A stretch of DNA of 64,000 nt from Bradyrhizobium tropiciagri. GTDB lineage: Bacteria > Pseudomonadota > Alphaproteobacteria > Rhizobiales > Xanthobacteraceae. Every line of letters starts with the position of its first letter. Position 1 is the first letter of the stretch. Positions 16,614 to 25,916 of the stretch are shown here, piece after piece. The translations under genes were made by a program, and so were the position numbers. The notes beneath the pieces were generated by a model. That model was not told the origin of the DNA. It saw only the letters and a list, made by a program, of their open reading frames with translations, and did no database searches. The stretch is from positions 1-64,000 of the forward strand of contig NZ_JAFCKH010000017.1 in the NCBI RefSeq assembly GCF_018130505.1, given 5' to 3'.

Positions 16614-17270
16614 ATGTTGAAGCTCGTCATCGGCAACAAGAACTATTCGTCATGGTCGATGCGGCCATGGCTCGCGCTGCGCGCCAACGACATCCCGTTC
16701 GAGGAAATCTTCATCCCGCTCTACACCGATGACAAGGCGGACAAGGATCGTATCCTCAGCTTCAGCAAGGCAGGCAAGGTGCCGACGCTGATCGACGGCG
16801 ATGTCACGGTCTGGGATTCGCTTGCGATCATCGAGTATCTCGCCGAGAAATTTCCGGACACAAAACTCTGGCCCGCGGATCGTGCGGCGCGCGCGCATGC
16901 CCGCGCGATTTCGGCGGAGATGCATTCCGGCTTCGTGCCGCTGCGCAGCGAGTGCGGCATGAACCTGCACCGGCCGGTCGGCGCCGTGGCGCTGTCCGAT
17001 GACGCCAGGGCCAATATCGCGCGCATCCAGGAGATCTGGGCCGATTGCCATGCGCGCTATGGCAGGCAGGGGCCGTTCCTGTTCGGCGCCTTCTCCGGCG
17101 CGGATGCGATGTATGCGCCGGTGGTGCACCGCTTCCGCACCTATGCGATCCCGGTGAAGGGCGAGGCGCAGCACTATGTCGACGCCATGATGGCGCTGCC
17201 TGCGTTCCAGGAGTGGACCCGTGACGGCCTTGCCGAGACGCTGCTGATCGACCGTTTCGAGGACGCCTGA
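16614..17270 (+). CDS. glutathione S-transferase family protein
   Basis: This 218-residue cytoplasmic enzyme has the N-terminal thioredoxin-like domain (IGNKNYSSWSMRPWLAL, with Ser residues at the position that activates glutathione; KVPTLIDGD and DSLAIIEYLAEKFP binding the gamma-glutamyl part) and the C-terminal helical domain. It would conjugate or reduce electrophiles with glutathione. The start at 16614 is preferred over an in-frame ATG at 16572 because AGGA at 16601-16604 is well placed and the family usually starts this close to the first strand. Confidence 0.88.
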   Translation: MLKLVIGNKNYSSWSMRPWLALRANDIPFEEIFIPLYTDDKADKDRILSFSKAGKVPTLIDGDVTVWDSLAIIEYLAEKFPDTKLWPADRAARAHARAISAEMHSGFVPLRSECGMNLHRPVGAVALSDDARANIARIQEIWADCHARYGRQGPFLFGAFSGADAMYAPVVHRFRTYAIPVKGEAQHYVDAMMALPAFQEWTRDGLAETLLIDRFEDA

Positions 17271-17380
17271 CGAAGCTACGCTGATTGTGACCGCGGCCGT
17301 CGGCTTCGCGCCTTGACGGCGGCCGCTGGCGGCGTCTCAATCCGCACCGCTGGTGCAACAGGCCGCGAAAGGGCTCGACC

Positions 17381-17749
17381 ATGGGCATTCTTGATTCCTT
17401 CGAAAACTCGCCGGAGCTGAAGGGGATACTTGGTCAGCTCGGGGCCGCGGTGCTGCCGGCGGTGCTCGGCGAAGTGCTGGGCCAAGGCGGCCAGGGCGGG
17501 CTGTCGGCGATCGTCGCCAAGCTCGAGCAGGCCGGCCTCGGCGAGCAGGTCAAATCCTGGATCGGCACCGGCCAGAACCTGCCGATCACGGCCGAGCAGC
17601 TCCAGCAGGTGCTGGGCAGCGACATGGTCAAGCAGCTGGCCGCCAGGTTCGGCATTCCTATCGATCAGCTCGCCCAGGTGCTGGCCCAGCAGCTTCCGGC
17701 CGCGGTCGACCATGCCAGCCCCGACGGCAAGCTGCCGCATACCGCCTGA
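17381..17749 (+). CDS. YidB / DUF937 family protein
   Basis: This 122-residue protein carries the YidB (DUF937) pattern: a Gly-rich helix region (LGEVLGQGGQGGL), SWIGTGQNLPI, and a tail of helical segments ending in FGIPIDQLAQVLAQQLP and VDHASPDGKLP. The last motif is almost invariant in the family. It is small, probably cytoplasmic and of unknown function. It begins 110 bases after the glutathione transferase gene. Confidence 0.85.
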   Translation: MGILDSFENSPELKGILGQLGAAVLPAVLGEVLGQGGQGGLSAIVAKLEQAGLGEQVKSWIGTGQNLPITAEQLQQVLGSDMVKQLAARFGIPIDQLAQVLAQQLPAAVDHASPDGKLPHTA

Positions 17750-17960
17750 CGGCGATGGAACCCGAGGTTGCAGGGCCGGCGGCAATTTGCGTTTGGCACG
17801 TAATTTGCTCCGTATCGCTCTGAAAAACCTGCAAAAACCGCAACTTCGCCATGTCCCGATCCTGCTGGATTTCGGGCGCTCGGCTGTGCTAGGTTGTCAC
17901 AGGGTTTCAAATGCCGGTGAGAGCTGAGGGACAGCACGCTCCGCCGACAATCTCGAAAAA

Positions 17961-18164
17961 ATGGAGAGGGCGTTGAAGCATAAGTACTCCGTTGGAGAGA
18001 CGGTCTTTTTCACTGCGAGCAACGTGGCGCGTCCTGCCGCCAGCGGCACCTATCAGGTGATCCGGCTGCTGCCCATCGACGGTGACGACTGCCTGTACCG
18101 CATCAAGAGTTCGACCGAAGCTTTCGAACGCGTGGCCAAGGAGAGCCAACTCGTGCTGTCCTGA
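17961..18164 (+). CDS. conserved small hypothetical protein (67 residues)
   Basis: This short beta-rich protein includes YSVGETVFFTA and GTYQVIRLLPIDGDDCLYRIKSS, which read like a small SH3-like barrel. Clear amphipathic strand patterns and normal codon use suggest it is real. ATG at 17961 and TTG at 17973 are both possible starts; neither has a strong ribosome-binding site at good spacing. Function is unknown. Confidence 0.6.
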   Translation: MERALKHKYSVGETVFFTASNVARPAASGTYQVIRLLPIDGDDCLYRIKSSTEAFERVAKESQLVLS

Positions 18165-18318
18165 TGGACCGGCACGTCGACCGGCGGGCAGGGCGGTTCC
18201 GCCCCGGCCGCCGTCAAAAGGCCCCGTTCGCGGACCCATTCTGCTGACGGTCGAATGCCGGGATGACGGCGTTCGCCGCCGCCGATTGTGACTACGCTGC
18301 GTTGAGGGGACACCGCGC

Positions 18319-19266
18319 ATGAATTGGTCTTGGACTTCCTCACTGGATCAGATCTGGCGCGCGCCGACCTTCCCGATGTGGCTGACACTGGCCGCTGCGG
18401 GGTTCTTTGGCATAGTCGTGCTGGTCACGCTCCTGCGCGCGGAGAAATCCGTCGCCAACGGCGCGCTGACGGTCATTACGCTGCTGTCGATCGCGGTGGC
18501 GGTCGCAGCCACCATCCGCGGCTTCACGCCGGGCGGGCAGGGCGCGGCAACGGAAACGCGCGCCGCGCAGGCGAACGGTCAGACCGTGGCGGCGCTCGCC
18601 TGCGTCGACGATCTCGCCGGAGATGCCGTCCTCAATGCCTGCGAGAAGGTGCTGTTCGGCTCGGCCGACACCGCGGCGGCTGCCGTCAGCTACGCAGCTT
18701 CCCAGATCTCGCGCCTGACCGCCTTCGGCGACCTCGCGTCCGCCGAACGCAACTCGACCACCGAGCTGCAGGCGCTGCGCCGCGCCATCGAGCATGATCG
18801 TTACGGCCTGGTGGCCTATGTTCTGATGGCGCGCGACCGTTGCACGCCGACGGCGTGCCCCGCGTTCCGCTCGCTCGGCGACAACCATCAGGTCATCGCC
18901 AACATGAACGAGAGGACCTACGAGAACCTGATCACCCGCTACACGGCGTCGTGGAACGCGCCGCCAGCGCAGCCGTCGGCTGCCGGCCTGGTCGCAGCGC
19001 TGCCGCCGTCGATGCCCACGGGCAAGCCGACCAATGCCGAGTTTCCGAGCGCGTCGTCGACGCCGCCGGTCAGCATCATGACGCCGGAACCGGCGCGGCC
19101 GCCGGCTGCTGCGGCACCGGCTCCGGCCGCACGCGCGCCGGCCCCGCCGGCCGTCGCGGCGGCCAAGCGGCCGCCGGCGCCGAAGCGTCCGCCGGTGCAG
19201 ATTGCGCCGCCACCGGCTGCAACAGCGGCGCCGCCCGCCGCGAGCGCACCAGCTGCTGAGGAATAG
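18319..19266 (+). CDS. hypothetical membrane protein with Pro/Ala-rich C-terminal tail
   Basis: This 315-residue protein has two adjacent transmembrane segments (about residues 18-35 and 45-67), then a folded, presumably periplasmic region with paired cysteines (ACVDDLAGDAVLNACEKVLF and DRCTPTACPAF). A low-complexity tail of Pro and Ala with scattered Arg and Lys follows from about residue 215. The tail resembles linkers that reach through peptidoglycan. I do not recognise a named family. Confidence 0.65.
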   Translation: MNWSWTSSLDQIWRAPTFPMWLTLAAAGFFGIVVLVTLLRAEKSVANGALTVITLLSIAVAVAATIRGFTPGGQGAATETRAAQANGQTVAALACVDDLAGDAVLNACEKVLFGSADTAAAAVSYAASQISRLTAFGDLASAERNSTTELQALRRAIEHDRYGLVAYVLMARDRCTPTACPAFRSLGDNHQVIANMNERTYENLITRYTASWNAPPAQPSAAGLVAALPPSMPTGKPTNAEFPSASSTPPVSIMTPEPARPPAAAAPAPAARAPAPPAVAAAKRPPAPKRPPVQIAPPPAATAAPPAASAPAAEE

Positions 19267-19370
19267 GCGCGGCGACGTCTCGCCACCACTCCGTTGCCGG
19301 CATCACCGATATCCACCGCTGCATCCAGCGCTCCCTTTTCAAAAGGCGCGCCGGTCGCTAAATCCGGCCC

Positions 19371-19811
19371 ATGCCGCTTCATCTCATCAAGCTTGCCGTC
19401 GGTTGCGACTCGGTCAAGGAACTCAAGGGCTGGGTCGCCGAACGGATGGCGACCGCGAAGAAAAAAGGCCTGCCGCTCCGTCACGTCCACATCACGCGCA
19501 TGACGCCGAAGCGCGAGGAGGAGATCCTCGCCGGCGGCTCGCTGTATTGGGTGATCCGGGGCGAGATCGCCGCGCGCGAGAAGATCGTCGCGATCGAACC
19601 GTTCCGCGACAAGGACGGCATCGGGCGCTGCCGCATCGTCATGCAGCCGAAGGTGATCGCGGTCTCGCCGCGGCCGATGCGCCCGTTCCAGGGCTGGCGC
19701 TATCTGACCGCGGACTCCGCGCCGTCGGACCTCACCAAATCGAGCGCCGCCAGCGTCGCCTCGATGCCGGAGCCGATGCGCCGCGAGCTGCGCGACCTCG
19801 GACTGCTGTAG
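19371..19811 (+). CDS. DUF1489 family protein
   Basis: This 146-residue protein matches the alphaproteobacterial DUF1489 family: it begins MPLHLIKLAVGCDSV, carries HITRMTPKR and GSLYWVIRG, and ends with the conserved PRPMRPFQGWRYL segment and a short acidic/basic tail. It is cytoplasmic and of unknown function, present as a core gene in many Rhizobiales. It is convergent with the next gene, only 11 bases away. Confidence 0.85.
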   Translation: MPLHLIKLAVGCDSVKELKGWVAERMATAKKKGLPLRHVHITRMTPKREEEILAGGSLYWVIRGEIAAREKIVAIEPFRDKDGIGRCRIVMQPKVIAVSPRPMRPFQGWRYLTADSAPSDLTKSSAASVASMPEPMRRELRDLGLL

Positions 19812-19822
19812 CGAAGCCTACA

Positions 19823-20584
19823 TCAGGGCTGAGCCTGCGTCGTGAGCTTCAGCCGTTCCCATTCCGACGCCGGTACCTCTACATAGCGGCCGCCGCCGGC
19901 ATTCCGGACGGCGACGTCGAGCATTTCGTGGTCGATGCCCATCTCCCCGAGATAGCGCCTGAACTGCTCGGTGAAGATCGAGGTGAGGCTCTCGCGCTGC
20001 TCGGTCGAGACGTTGGGCGCCAGCCGGTTCTGAATCGTCATGCCGCTCAGCACCACGCGGCTGCCGGGCGGCAGGCTGCGATGCACGCCGCCCGAGAGCA
20101 TCAGCACACAAGCGAAATCACAGATCAGATCGGTGGCCTTCTCCTTGGCGTCGAGCGGGCCGCCGGGCCGCTTCAGCGCGAAGCAGTCCGCCTCGGATTT
20201 GTCGCCGCAGGCGTCGACCTCGGTTGCTCCGATCGCCGCATCGATGCCGCGGTCGCGCAGGATGCGGCCCATGCTGGTGGCGACGTTGAGGTTGGACTGG
20301 CCCTTGATGTTGATCACGACCGGAAGCTTGCGGCCGGCCTGCCGGTCGAGGATCGCGAGCAGACGCTTGTAGCTGTCCCACTGCACGGCGCCTTCGGCGG
20401 CGATCCAGTCCGAGCAGCCGGGGCCGCAGGCGCCAGGCGCGCCATGGGCGACGTAGAAGATCATCGCGCCGTTCGCCGAGCCGAAGCCGCCGATCGGCGG
20501 CCGGTTCTGGCTTTGCGCCCGCGCCACGCTGCTGGCCAGCAGCGCGACGCCGAGAATCAAGCCTGGTCTGAAATATCGAGTCAT
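19823..20584 (-). CDS. hypothetical secreted protein
   Basis: This 253-residue protein has a signal peptide (residues 1-23, LGVALLASSVARA) and is presumably periplasmic. The mature part resembles a ClpP/crotonase-like fold, with VVINIKGQSNLNVATSMGRILRD and a later FACVLMLSGG segment as in predicted periplasmic proteins of this class. Several cysteines (ACGPGCSDW, DACGDKSEADCF, ICDFAC) could form disulfides. A protease role is only a guess; a catalytic Ser cannot be fixed with certainty. Confidence 0.6.
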   Translation of the reverse strand: MTRYFRPGLILGVALLASSVARAQSQNRPPIGGFGSANGAMIFYVAHGAPGACGPGCSDWIAAEGAVQWDSYKRLLAILDRQAGRKLPVVINIKGQSNLNVATSMGRILRDRGIDAAIGATEVDACGDKSEADCFALKRPGGPLDAKEKATDLICDFACVLMLSGGVHRSLPPGSRVVLSGMTIQNRLAPNVSTEQRESLTSIFTEQFRRYLGEMGIDHEMLDVAVRNAGGGRYVEVPASEWERLKLTTQAQP

Positions 20585-20675
20585 GGATGAATCGCCTCTG
20601 ACATGCGGCGATCATCCACACGGCGGTGGCCAGGCGCAAGCGCGGCGGCGGCAAGGCCAGGCTGTGACAGCGCGG

Positions 20676-21527
20676 TCACACCGCGATATTGTCGATCAGG
20701 CGGGTGGTGCCGAGCCTCGCCGCCACCAGCATCCGCATCGGGCCGTCCTTGAGCGATCCGATCGGCGCCAGCGTGGTGGCGTGGCGGACCTCGAGATAGT
20801 CGAGCACGAAGCCGGCCTGAGTGATCGCAGCGGCGCCTTCAGCCATCGCGGCCGCGGTGTCTTCGCCGGCGCGCAAGCGTGCCGCGGTGTCCTTCATCAC
20901 CCGATTCAGCGTGGGGGCGACGCGCCGCTCGTCCGGCGAGAGGTAGACGTTGCGCGAGGACATCGCGAGGCCATCGCGCTCGCGCACTGTCTTGGAGCCG
21001 ATCACCTTGACGCCGAGGTCGAGGTCGGCGGCCATCTGGGTCACCACGCGGAGCTGCTGAAAATCCTTCTCGCCGAAGATCGCGATGTCGGGGCGGACTT
21101 GCGTGAACAGCTTGCCGACCACGGTGGCGACGCCGCCGAAGAAATGCGGCCGGAAGCGATCCTCGAGCCCGGCGGTGGCCGGTCCCTCCGGCACGATCCG
21201 CGTCGCGAAGCCGTCCGGATACATCGCCTTCACTTCGGGGTGCCAGATCAGTTCGACATTCTCGGCGGCGAGCTTGGCGACGTCTTCCTTCCAGGTGCGC
21301 GGATATGAACCGAAATCCTCAGTCGGCGCGAACTGCGTCGGGTTGACGAAGATCGAGACGACGACGCGCTGTGCGCGGCGCCGGGCGAGCCGCACCAGCG
21401 ACACATGGCCGTCATGCAGGGCACCCATGGTTGGGACCAGTGCGACGGTTGCCTTTCTGGCGCGCAGCGCGTCGACGGCGCGACGCAGGGCAGGGACGGT
21501 GCGGACGACGGTGGGGTTTCTCGGCAT
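20676..21527 (-). CDS. panC: pantoate--beta-alanine ligase
   Basis: This 283-residue enzyme joins pantoate and beta-alanine with ATP to make pantothenate, the precursor of coenzyme [11 protein letters not shown] holds the HxGH nucleotide-binding motif, [13 protein letters not shown] and FGEKDFQQL bind pantoate and ATP, and [13 protein letters not shown] is the KMSKS-like loop. The start at 21527 (MPRNPTV) gives the normal family length; the frame is open further upstream but without family similarity. No panB is adjacent. Confidence 0.95.
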   Translation of the reverse strand: MPRNPTVVRTVPALRRAVDALRARKATVALVPTMGALHDGHVSLVRLARRRAQRVVVSIFVNPTQFAPTEDFGSYPRTWKEDVAKLAAENVELIWHPEVKAMYPDGFATRIVPEGPATAGLEDRFRPHFFGGVATVVGKLFTQVRPDIAIFGEKDFQQLRVVTQMAADLDLGVKVIGSKTVRERDGLAMSSRNVYLSPDERRVAPTLNRVMKDTAARLRAGEDTAAAMAEGAAAITQAGFVLDYLEVRHATTLAPIGSLKDGPMRMLVAARLGTTRLIDNIAV

Positions 21528-21820
21528 CGGATCTCGGCTCGTGGGAGAAATCAGGGGTGGACGACCTGGAGGGCGCGTCGGCGTTTCGCAGGCGGCGCAG
21601 CTTACCAAGAGCGAACCGTTATCGGCAAACCACCGACCGCGATCAGCTCTACCTGATGCCGCACGCGCGCGAACCAGTGTTACGCTGCCGCCGATCGACG
21701 CAGCCGCTTTGCGGGGCCGATTCATTATTAAGGAAGGCAGCGATTGATTTCCGGTCGCCGTGATGCATTTCACTTGACCATGGCCAGATGCGCTTTGAAG
21801 ATATTGCCAGGGATTGAGTC

Positions 21821-22744
21821 ATGTTAGTGCAGGCCAGTCAGGGACAGTCCGGCTCCGCCCATGTCGTCGTGCTGGGGAACGAAAAGGGCGGTTCGGGCAA
21901 GTCGACCACCGCTCTGCACATCGTCGTTGCGCTCCTCAAGGCCGGACAGCGCGTCGCCAGCATCGATCTCGACTGCCGCCAGCAAAGCTTCACCCGCTAC
22001 ATCCGCAATCGCCGGGCCTGGGCGCGCCGCACCGGCCTCGATCTCGAACTGCCGGTGCACACCTGCATCAAATACGGCGAGACGATGCAGATCGAGGAGA
22101 ACGAGAACGCTGAGTTCGAGCAGTTCATGGCCGCGATCAGCGCGGTCGAGCGTGCCTATGATTTCATCGTCATCGATACGCCCGGTTCGGACAGCTACCT
22201 GATGCGCCTTGCGCATTCGATGGCCGACACGCTGGTGACGCCGATCAACGACAGCTTCCTCGATTTCGACGTGCTCGGTACCCTCAATCCCGCCACCTAT
22301 GCGGTGACCGGCGAGAGCCATTATGCGGAGATGGTTCGCGATGCGCGGCGCAAGCGCCGCCAGCTCGATGGCGCCAGCACCGACTGGATCGTGGTCCGCA
22401 ACCGCCTGTCGGTGCTCGGTTCGCGCAACAAGCAGCTGGTCGCCGACGGCCTCAAGCAGCTGTCGCTGCGGCTCGGCTTCCGCTCGGTCGACGGCTTTGC
22501 CGAGCGCGTGGTGTACCGCGAGTTCTTTCCGCGCGGCCTGACCGCGCTCGACGACATCGACGAGGCGACGCTCGGCACTCGCCCGAGCATGGGCCACGTC
22601 ACCGCGCGCGAGGAGGTCATGGGCCTGCTGCGCCAGCTCAAGCTGCCGCTCGACGAGCGCGGCCGGCGCCGGGCCGCCAATAGGGCCGAATGGTTCAGCC
22701 AGGTCGACAAGCCGCTCGAGGTCCACGACATCTTCGGCAGCTAG
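21821..22744 (+). CDS. mipZ: division plane positioning ATPase MipZ
   Basis: This 307-residue ParA-family ATPase has the deviant Walker A motif NEKGGSGKST (residues 20-29), DLDCRQQSFTRYIRNR as switch I region and FIVIDTPGSDS as Walker B. These are the hallmarks of alphaproteobacterial MipZ, which forms a gradient from the ParB-bound poles and keeps FtsZ at mid-cell. The length and the C-terminal region match MipZ rather than ParA. It is cytoplasmic, nucleoid-associated and transcribed alone. Confidence 0.92.
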   Translation: MLVQASQGQSGSAHVVVLGNEKGGSGKSTTALHIVVALLKAGQRVASIDLDCRQQSFTRYIRNRRAWARRTGLDLELPVHTCIKYGETMQIEENENAEFEQFMAAISAVERAYDFIVIDTPGSDSYLMRLAHSMADTLVTPINDSFLDFDVLGTLNPATYAVTGESHYAEMVRDARRKRRQLDGASTDWIVVRNRLSVLGSRNKQLVADGLKQLSLRLGFRSVDGFAERVVYREFFPRGLTALDDIDEATLGTRPSMGHVTAREEVMGLLRQLKLPLDERGRRRAANRAEWFSQVDKPLEVHDIFGS

Positions 22745-23078
22745 CGGGCCCATCGAGCATGACCATCGTCACTTCCGGGCTGCCGGGGAGGCCCGGTATT
22801 CTTGCGGAGTAGTCCGCCATTTCATCGCCACAAGGGCGGAACAAAGCGGCCACCGGCCGGTTTTCCTGGTTTCAACGGTGAAACTTTGTGTAGTCGGTGT
22901 TTTGGTACCGGTTCGGATTTGCTGCAGCTGCACAATCCGTAGGTGCGCCGCACAAGGAAAGGGCGCGCAAACCACAACTTTTAGACTTCCTGTCACGCCT
23001 GTGTGACATATATTCTAAAACAAGGAGCCCGCAGCGACTCCGGAGAATAGGCCGCAAAGGCGGGCGCTTGAGGACGTC
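22745..23078. other. 334-base gap before the secreted hydrolase gene
   Basis: No gene is seen. Two palindromes lie in it: GTTTCA-ACGG-TGAAAC at 22869-22884 and the perfect TGTCAC-N6-GTGACA at 22991-23008, the latter directly followed by an A/T-rich TATATTCT that could be a -10 element for the next gene. Confidence 0.5.
22991..23008. promoter_or_regulatory. 18-bp operator-like palindrome
   Basis: TGTCAC-GCCTGT-GTGACA is a perfect inverted repeat located about 70 bases before the hydrolase start and touching the possible -10 sequence TATATTCT. The geometry (two 6-bp half sites, 6-base spacer) is that of a dimeric repressor or activator site, but the half sites are not the CRP or FNR consensus. 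The binding protein is unknown. Confidence 0.45.
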
Positions 23079-24029
23079 ATGAAACGTGGAATTACAGTTC
23101 TGCTTTCGCTCTCCGTGGTTCTCACGGCGGCATACTTTACGGCGAGCAAGTGGGCGATCCGTCATGAGACCATCATGTTCAAGGATCCGACCCGCGACGA
23201 GCGGCCGGTCGCTGTGGATGTTGCCGTGCGTTTCGACAAGGAGATGCAGGCGGATGCTGGCCTGATCAAGCTGCCGGTGGCGATCCTCAACCACGGCAAC
23301 ACCGTCAAGTTCACCGAGTACTCCTTCCTCGCGAACGTGTTCGCCGCGCGCGGCTATCTGGCGATCAGCATTCAGAACGACCTGCCGTCGGACGGGCCGA
23401 TGGTGACCAAGGTCGGCGAGCTCTATGTCGGCCGGCTGCCGCAATATCAGCGCGGCATCACCAACATCAAATTCGCCATCGAGGAGATGAAGAAGCGCCA
23501 GCCGAATGCCGACTACAGCAAGCTGACGATGGTCGGCCATTCCAACGGCGGCGACATCGCGATGTATTTCGCCAAGCAGTATCCCGAAGAGATCAAGAAG
23601 GTCGTGACGCTCGACAATCTGCGCGTGCCGTTCCTGACCGACGGCAAGTTCAAGATCCTGTCGTTCCGTTCGCATGATCAGCAGTTCAAGCCCGATCCCG
23701 GCGTCGTGCCGGACGCGGATGAGTGCGAGAAGGCGGGTATCACCGTCGTGAACACCGACTTCCAGCACAACGACATGCGCGACACGGGTCCGGCTGCCGC
23801 CAAGAACTCGATCGAGGCCATGCTCGATAAATTCCTCGCCGACACCGATAGCGATGTCGCGCCGGTAGATACCAGGAATGCGCCGCTGAAAATCCTGGAG
23901 CCGGGGCCGGTGTCGCTCTATGTGCCGGTCGACAAGCAGCAGAGCCTGACCGACAAGTTCAAGAAGGCATTCACCGTCAAGAAGACCGAGAAGGAAGCGT
24001 CCCAGCCCACTACCTCGGCCACCAACTGA
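23079..24029 (+). CDS. exported alpha/beta hydrolase-like protein
   Basis: This 316-residue protein has an N-terminal signal sequence or anchor (residues 5-22) and an alpha/beta-hydrolase core: LPVAILNHGNTVKFTEY for the oxyanion region, MVGHSNGGDIA as nucleophile elbow, and a late FQHNDM that may hold the catalytic His. It is similar in outline to dienelactone hydrolase and platelet-activating-factor acetylhydrolase relatives. It probably acts on an ester in the periplasm. The last 40 residues are charged and likely unfolded. Confidence 0.7.
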   Translation: MKRGITVLLSLSVVLTAAYFTASKWAIRHETIMFKDPTRDERPVAVDVAVRFDKEMQADAGLIKLPVAILNHGNTVKFTEYSFLANVFAARGYLAISIQNDLPSDGPMVTKVGELYVGRLPQYQRGITNIKFAIEEMKKRQPNADYSKLTMVGHSNGGDIAMYFAKQYPEEIKKVVTLDNLRVPFLTDGKFKILSFRSHDQQFKPDPGVVPDADECEKAGITVVNTDFQHNDMRDTGPAAAKNSIEAMLDKFLADTDSDVAPVDTRNAPLKILEPGPVSLYVPVDKQQSLTDKFKKAFTVKKTEKEASQPTTSATN

Positions 24030-24126
24030 CCTGGCAGGCCCCGTAGCCCCGGCGTGACGATCCCGGCTGCATTGACCAATCCGCCATCACGGCCCACATA
24101 GCATTTGCTGTACGAGGCAAGCGCTG

Positions 24127-24879
24127 ATGGCCGGCGAGCCGACCAAACCGACATCTGGACATGACCCGCGTCCGGCGGAGACGCGGACGACTGTGCCGGA
24201 CGCACGGACGTCTACCTCCGACGACATCGCCGCCTTCGTCGCCAAGGCGCGCGCGATGTCGCCGCACCGCGCCGGCGCCCGCGGCCGGCTGGTGTTCGCG
24301 CTCGACGCCACCATGAGCCGGCAGCCGACCTGGGACATGGCCTGCACGCTGCAGGCGGACATGTTCCGTGAGGCCGCCGCCCTCGGCAGCCTCGATATCC
24401 GTCTCGTCTACTATCGCGGCCTCAACGAGTGCCGTGCCACCGGGTGGATCTCGGACAGCGCGCAGCTCGCAAGGCTGATGGGCAAGATCGATTGCCGCGG
24501 CGGCAACACCCAGATCGGCAAGGTGCTGACGGAGACGCGGCGCGAAGCGGTCGCCTCCGGCGTGCGGGCGCTGGTGTTCGTCGGCGATGCGATGGAGGAG
24601 CCGGTCGACGAGCTCTGCGCCAAGGCCGGCGAGCTCGGCCTGCTCAAGGTGCCTGTCTTCATGTTCCAGGAAGGCAGCGACGCGGTCGCCGAGCAGGCGT
24701 TTCGTGAGATCGCGCGGCTGACCGGCGGCGCATGGTGCAGGTTCGATCCCGGTGCGGCCGCCCAGCTCCGCGAGCTGCTGCGCGCCGCGGCGGCCTATGC
24801 CGCGGGGGGACGCGAGGCGCTGTTGCAGTTGGCGAAGACCGCAAGCGGCGCGGCCAAGCTGATCGGCCAGATGAAGTAA
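24127..24879 (+). CDS. hypothetical protein with VWA-like domain
   Basis: This 250-residue protein has a von Willebrand factor A-like core. LVFALDATMSRQP supplies a DxTxS MIDAS-type motif, GNTQIGKVL the threonine loop and ALVFVGDAMEEP a later strand with an acidic residue. A charged, disordered stretch of about 45 residues precedes it. No signal peptide is present. It is followed after 79 bases by the J-domain protein gene in the same direction, and the two may be co-transcribed. Confidence 0.7.
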   Translation: MAGEPTKPTSGHDPRPAETRTTVPDARTSTSDDIAAFVAKARAMSPHRAGARGRLVFALDATMSRQPTWDMACTLQADMFREAAALGSLDIRLVYYRGLNECRATGWISDSAQLARLMGKIDCRGGNTQIGKVLTETRREAVASGVRALVFVGDAMEEPVDELCAKAGELGLLKVPVFMFQEGSDAVAEQAFREIARLTGGAWCRFDPGAAAQLRELLRAAAAYAAGGREALLQLAKTASGAAKLIGQMK

Positions 24880-24958
24880 GCGGCATCGCCGTCGTTTCAC
24901 GCGGGGATGAGGCGAAGCCGCGCATGCTTTTTGCGGCGGGCGCGCCTATATTCCGGGC

Positions 24959-25678
24959 ATGCCAACCCTGATTGCCGGCATTGTTGCCGTTGTCGTGATT
25001 TATTCAGCCCTGCAGATGTTCCGTGCAGCCAATCCGGCTGTGCTGGCGCGCGGCATCCGCCTTGCGGGCGGTGTCCTCGCGCTCGCCGTCGCGGCCTTCA
25101 CCGGCGTCCGTGGTGAGCTCGCGGTCGCGATCCCGCTCGGCATTTTCGGCGCCGGCCTGCTCGGCTGGTCGCCGTTCGGCGCGACCGGCTTTCCCAATTT
25201 CGGCGGCATGTTCGGCGGGCGCAGCTCGGCGGGACAAAGCTCGCGGGTGCGCTCGCACTATCTCGACATGAGCCTCGATCATGACAGCGGCGTGCTCAAG
25301 GGCCGGATCGTGGCCGGCCCACATGAGGGCCGCCTGCTCGACGAGTTCGACCTGTCGGAGCTGCTGGCGATGGTGCCGAGCTTCGATGCCGAGAGCGTGG
25401 CGTTACTTGAAAGCTATCTGGACCGCCGGTTTCCCGCCTGGCGTCAGGACGCGCAGGGCGACCGGACAGGGGGGCAGGGGCGCGCGGCGTCGCGCGGCAA
25501 AATGACGGACGAGGAGGCCTATCAGATCCTTGGCCTGCAGCCTGGCGCGACGCGTGACGACATCAGCCGGGCCCATCGCGCCCTGATGAAGAAACTGCAT
25601 CCCGACCAAGGGGGGTCGACGTATCTCGCTGCCCGTGTCAACGAGGCCAAGGACACTCTGCTTCGCACGCATCACTAA
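24959..25678 (+). CDS. membrane protein with C-terminal J domain (DnaJ-like)
   Basis: This 239-residue protein has two or three hydrophobic segments in its first 75 residues and a C-terminal J domain (about 183-239) with the HPD motif in KKLHPDQGG. The topology is that of TIM14/DjlA-type membrane J proteins, which recruit DnaK to the inner membrane. The linker between the parts carries a Gly/Ser/Arg-rich stretch. It is convergent with the carboxypeptidase gene. Confidence 0.85.
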   Translation: MPTLIAGIVAVVVIYSALQMFRAANPAVLARGIRLAGGVLALAVAAFTGVRGELAVAIPLGIFGAGLLGWSPFGATGFPNFGGMFGGRSSAGQSSRVRSHYLDMSLDHDSGVLKGRIVAGPHEGRLLDEFDLSELLAMVPSFDAESVALLESYLDRRFPAWRQDAQGDRTGGQGRAASRGKMTDEEAYQILGLQPGATRDDISRAHRALMKKLHPDQGGSTYLAARVNEAKDTLLRTHH

Positions 25679-25868
25679 CTCCGGCAACGCTATCAACGCC
25701 ACAAGCCGAGAGCCGTCTCTGCCGATCTCTGATTGATGCCCCGCGGCGCCGCCATTGTCCGGCGCGGCCGATCTTTCTTTGGTGAAAACTTAACCGTAAA
25801 ATCTTGACGAGAAGTTTCGTAAGTCCGGTTGCGGATCGATCTCGCTCGCGGCGTGCTGAAAAGCAACA

Positions 25869-25893
25869 GGGCCGGCGCTTGCGGCGCCGGCCC
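25869..25893 (-). terminator. stem-loop between convergent J-domain and carboxypeptidase genes
   Basis: GGGCCGGCGC pairs with GCGCCGGCCC around a 5-base loop. Read on the minus strand, the stem begins 24 bases after the carboxypeptidase stop and is followed by CTGTTGCTTTTC, a modest T-run. It can serve that gene as terminator. Confidence 0.65.
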
Positions 25894-25916
25894 TGCGTCA
25901 AATCAGATCCTGCGGG

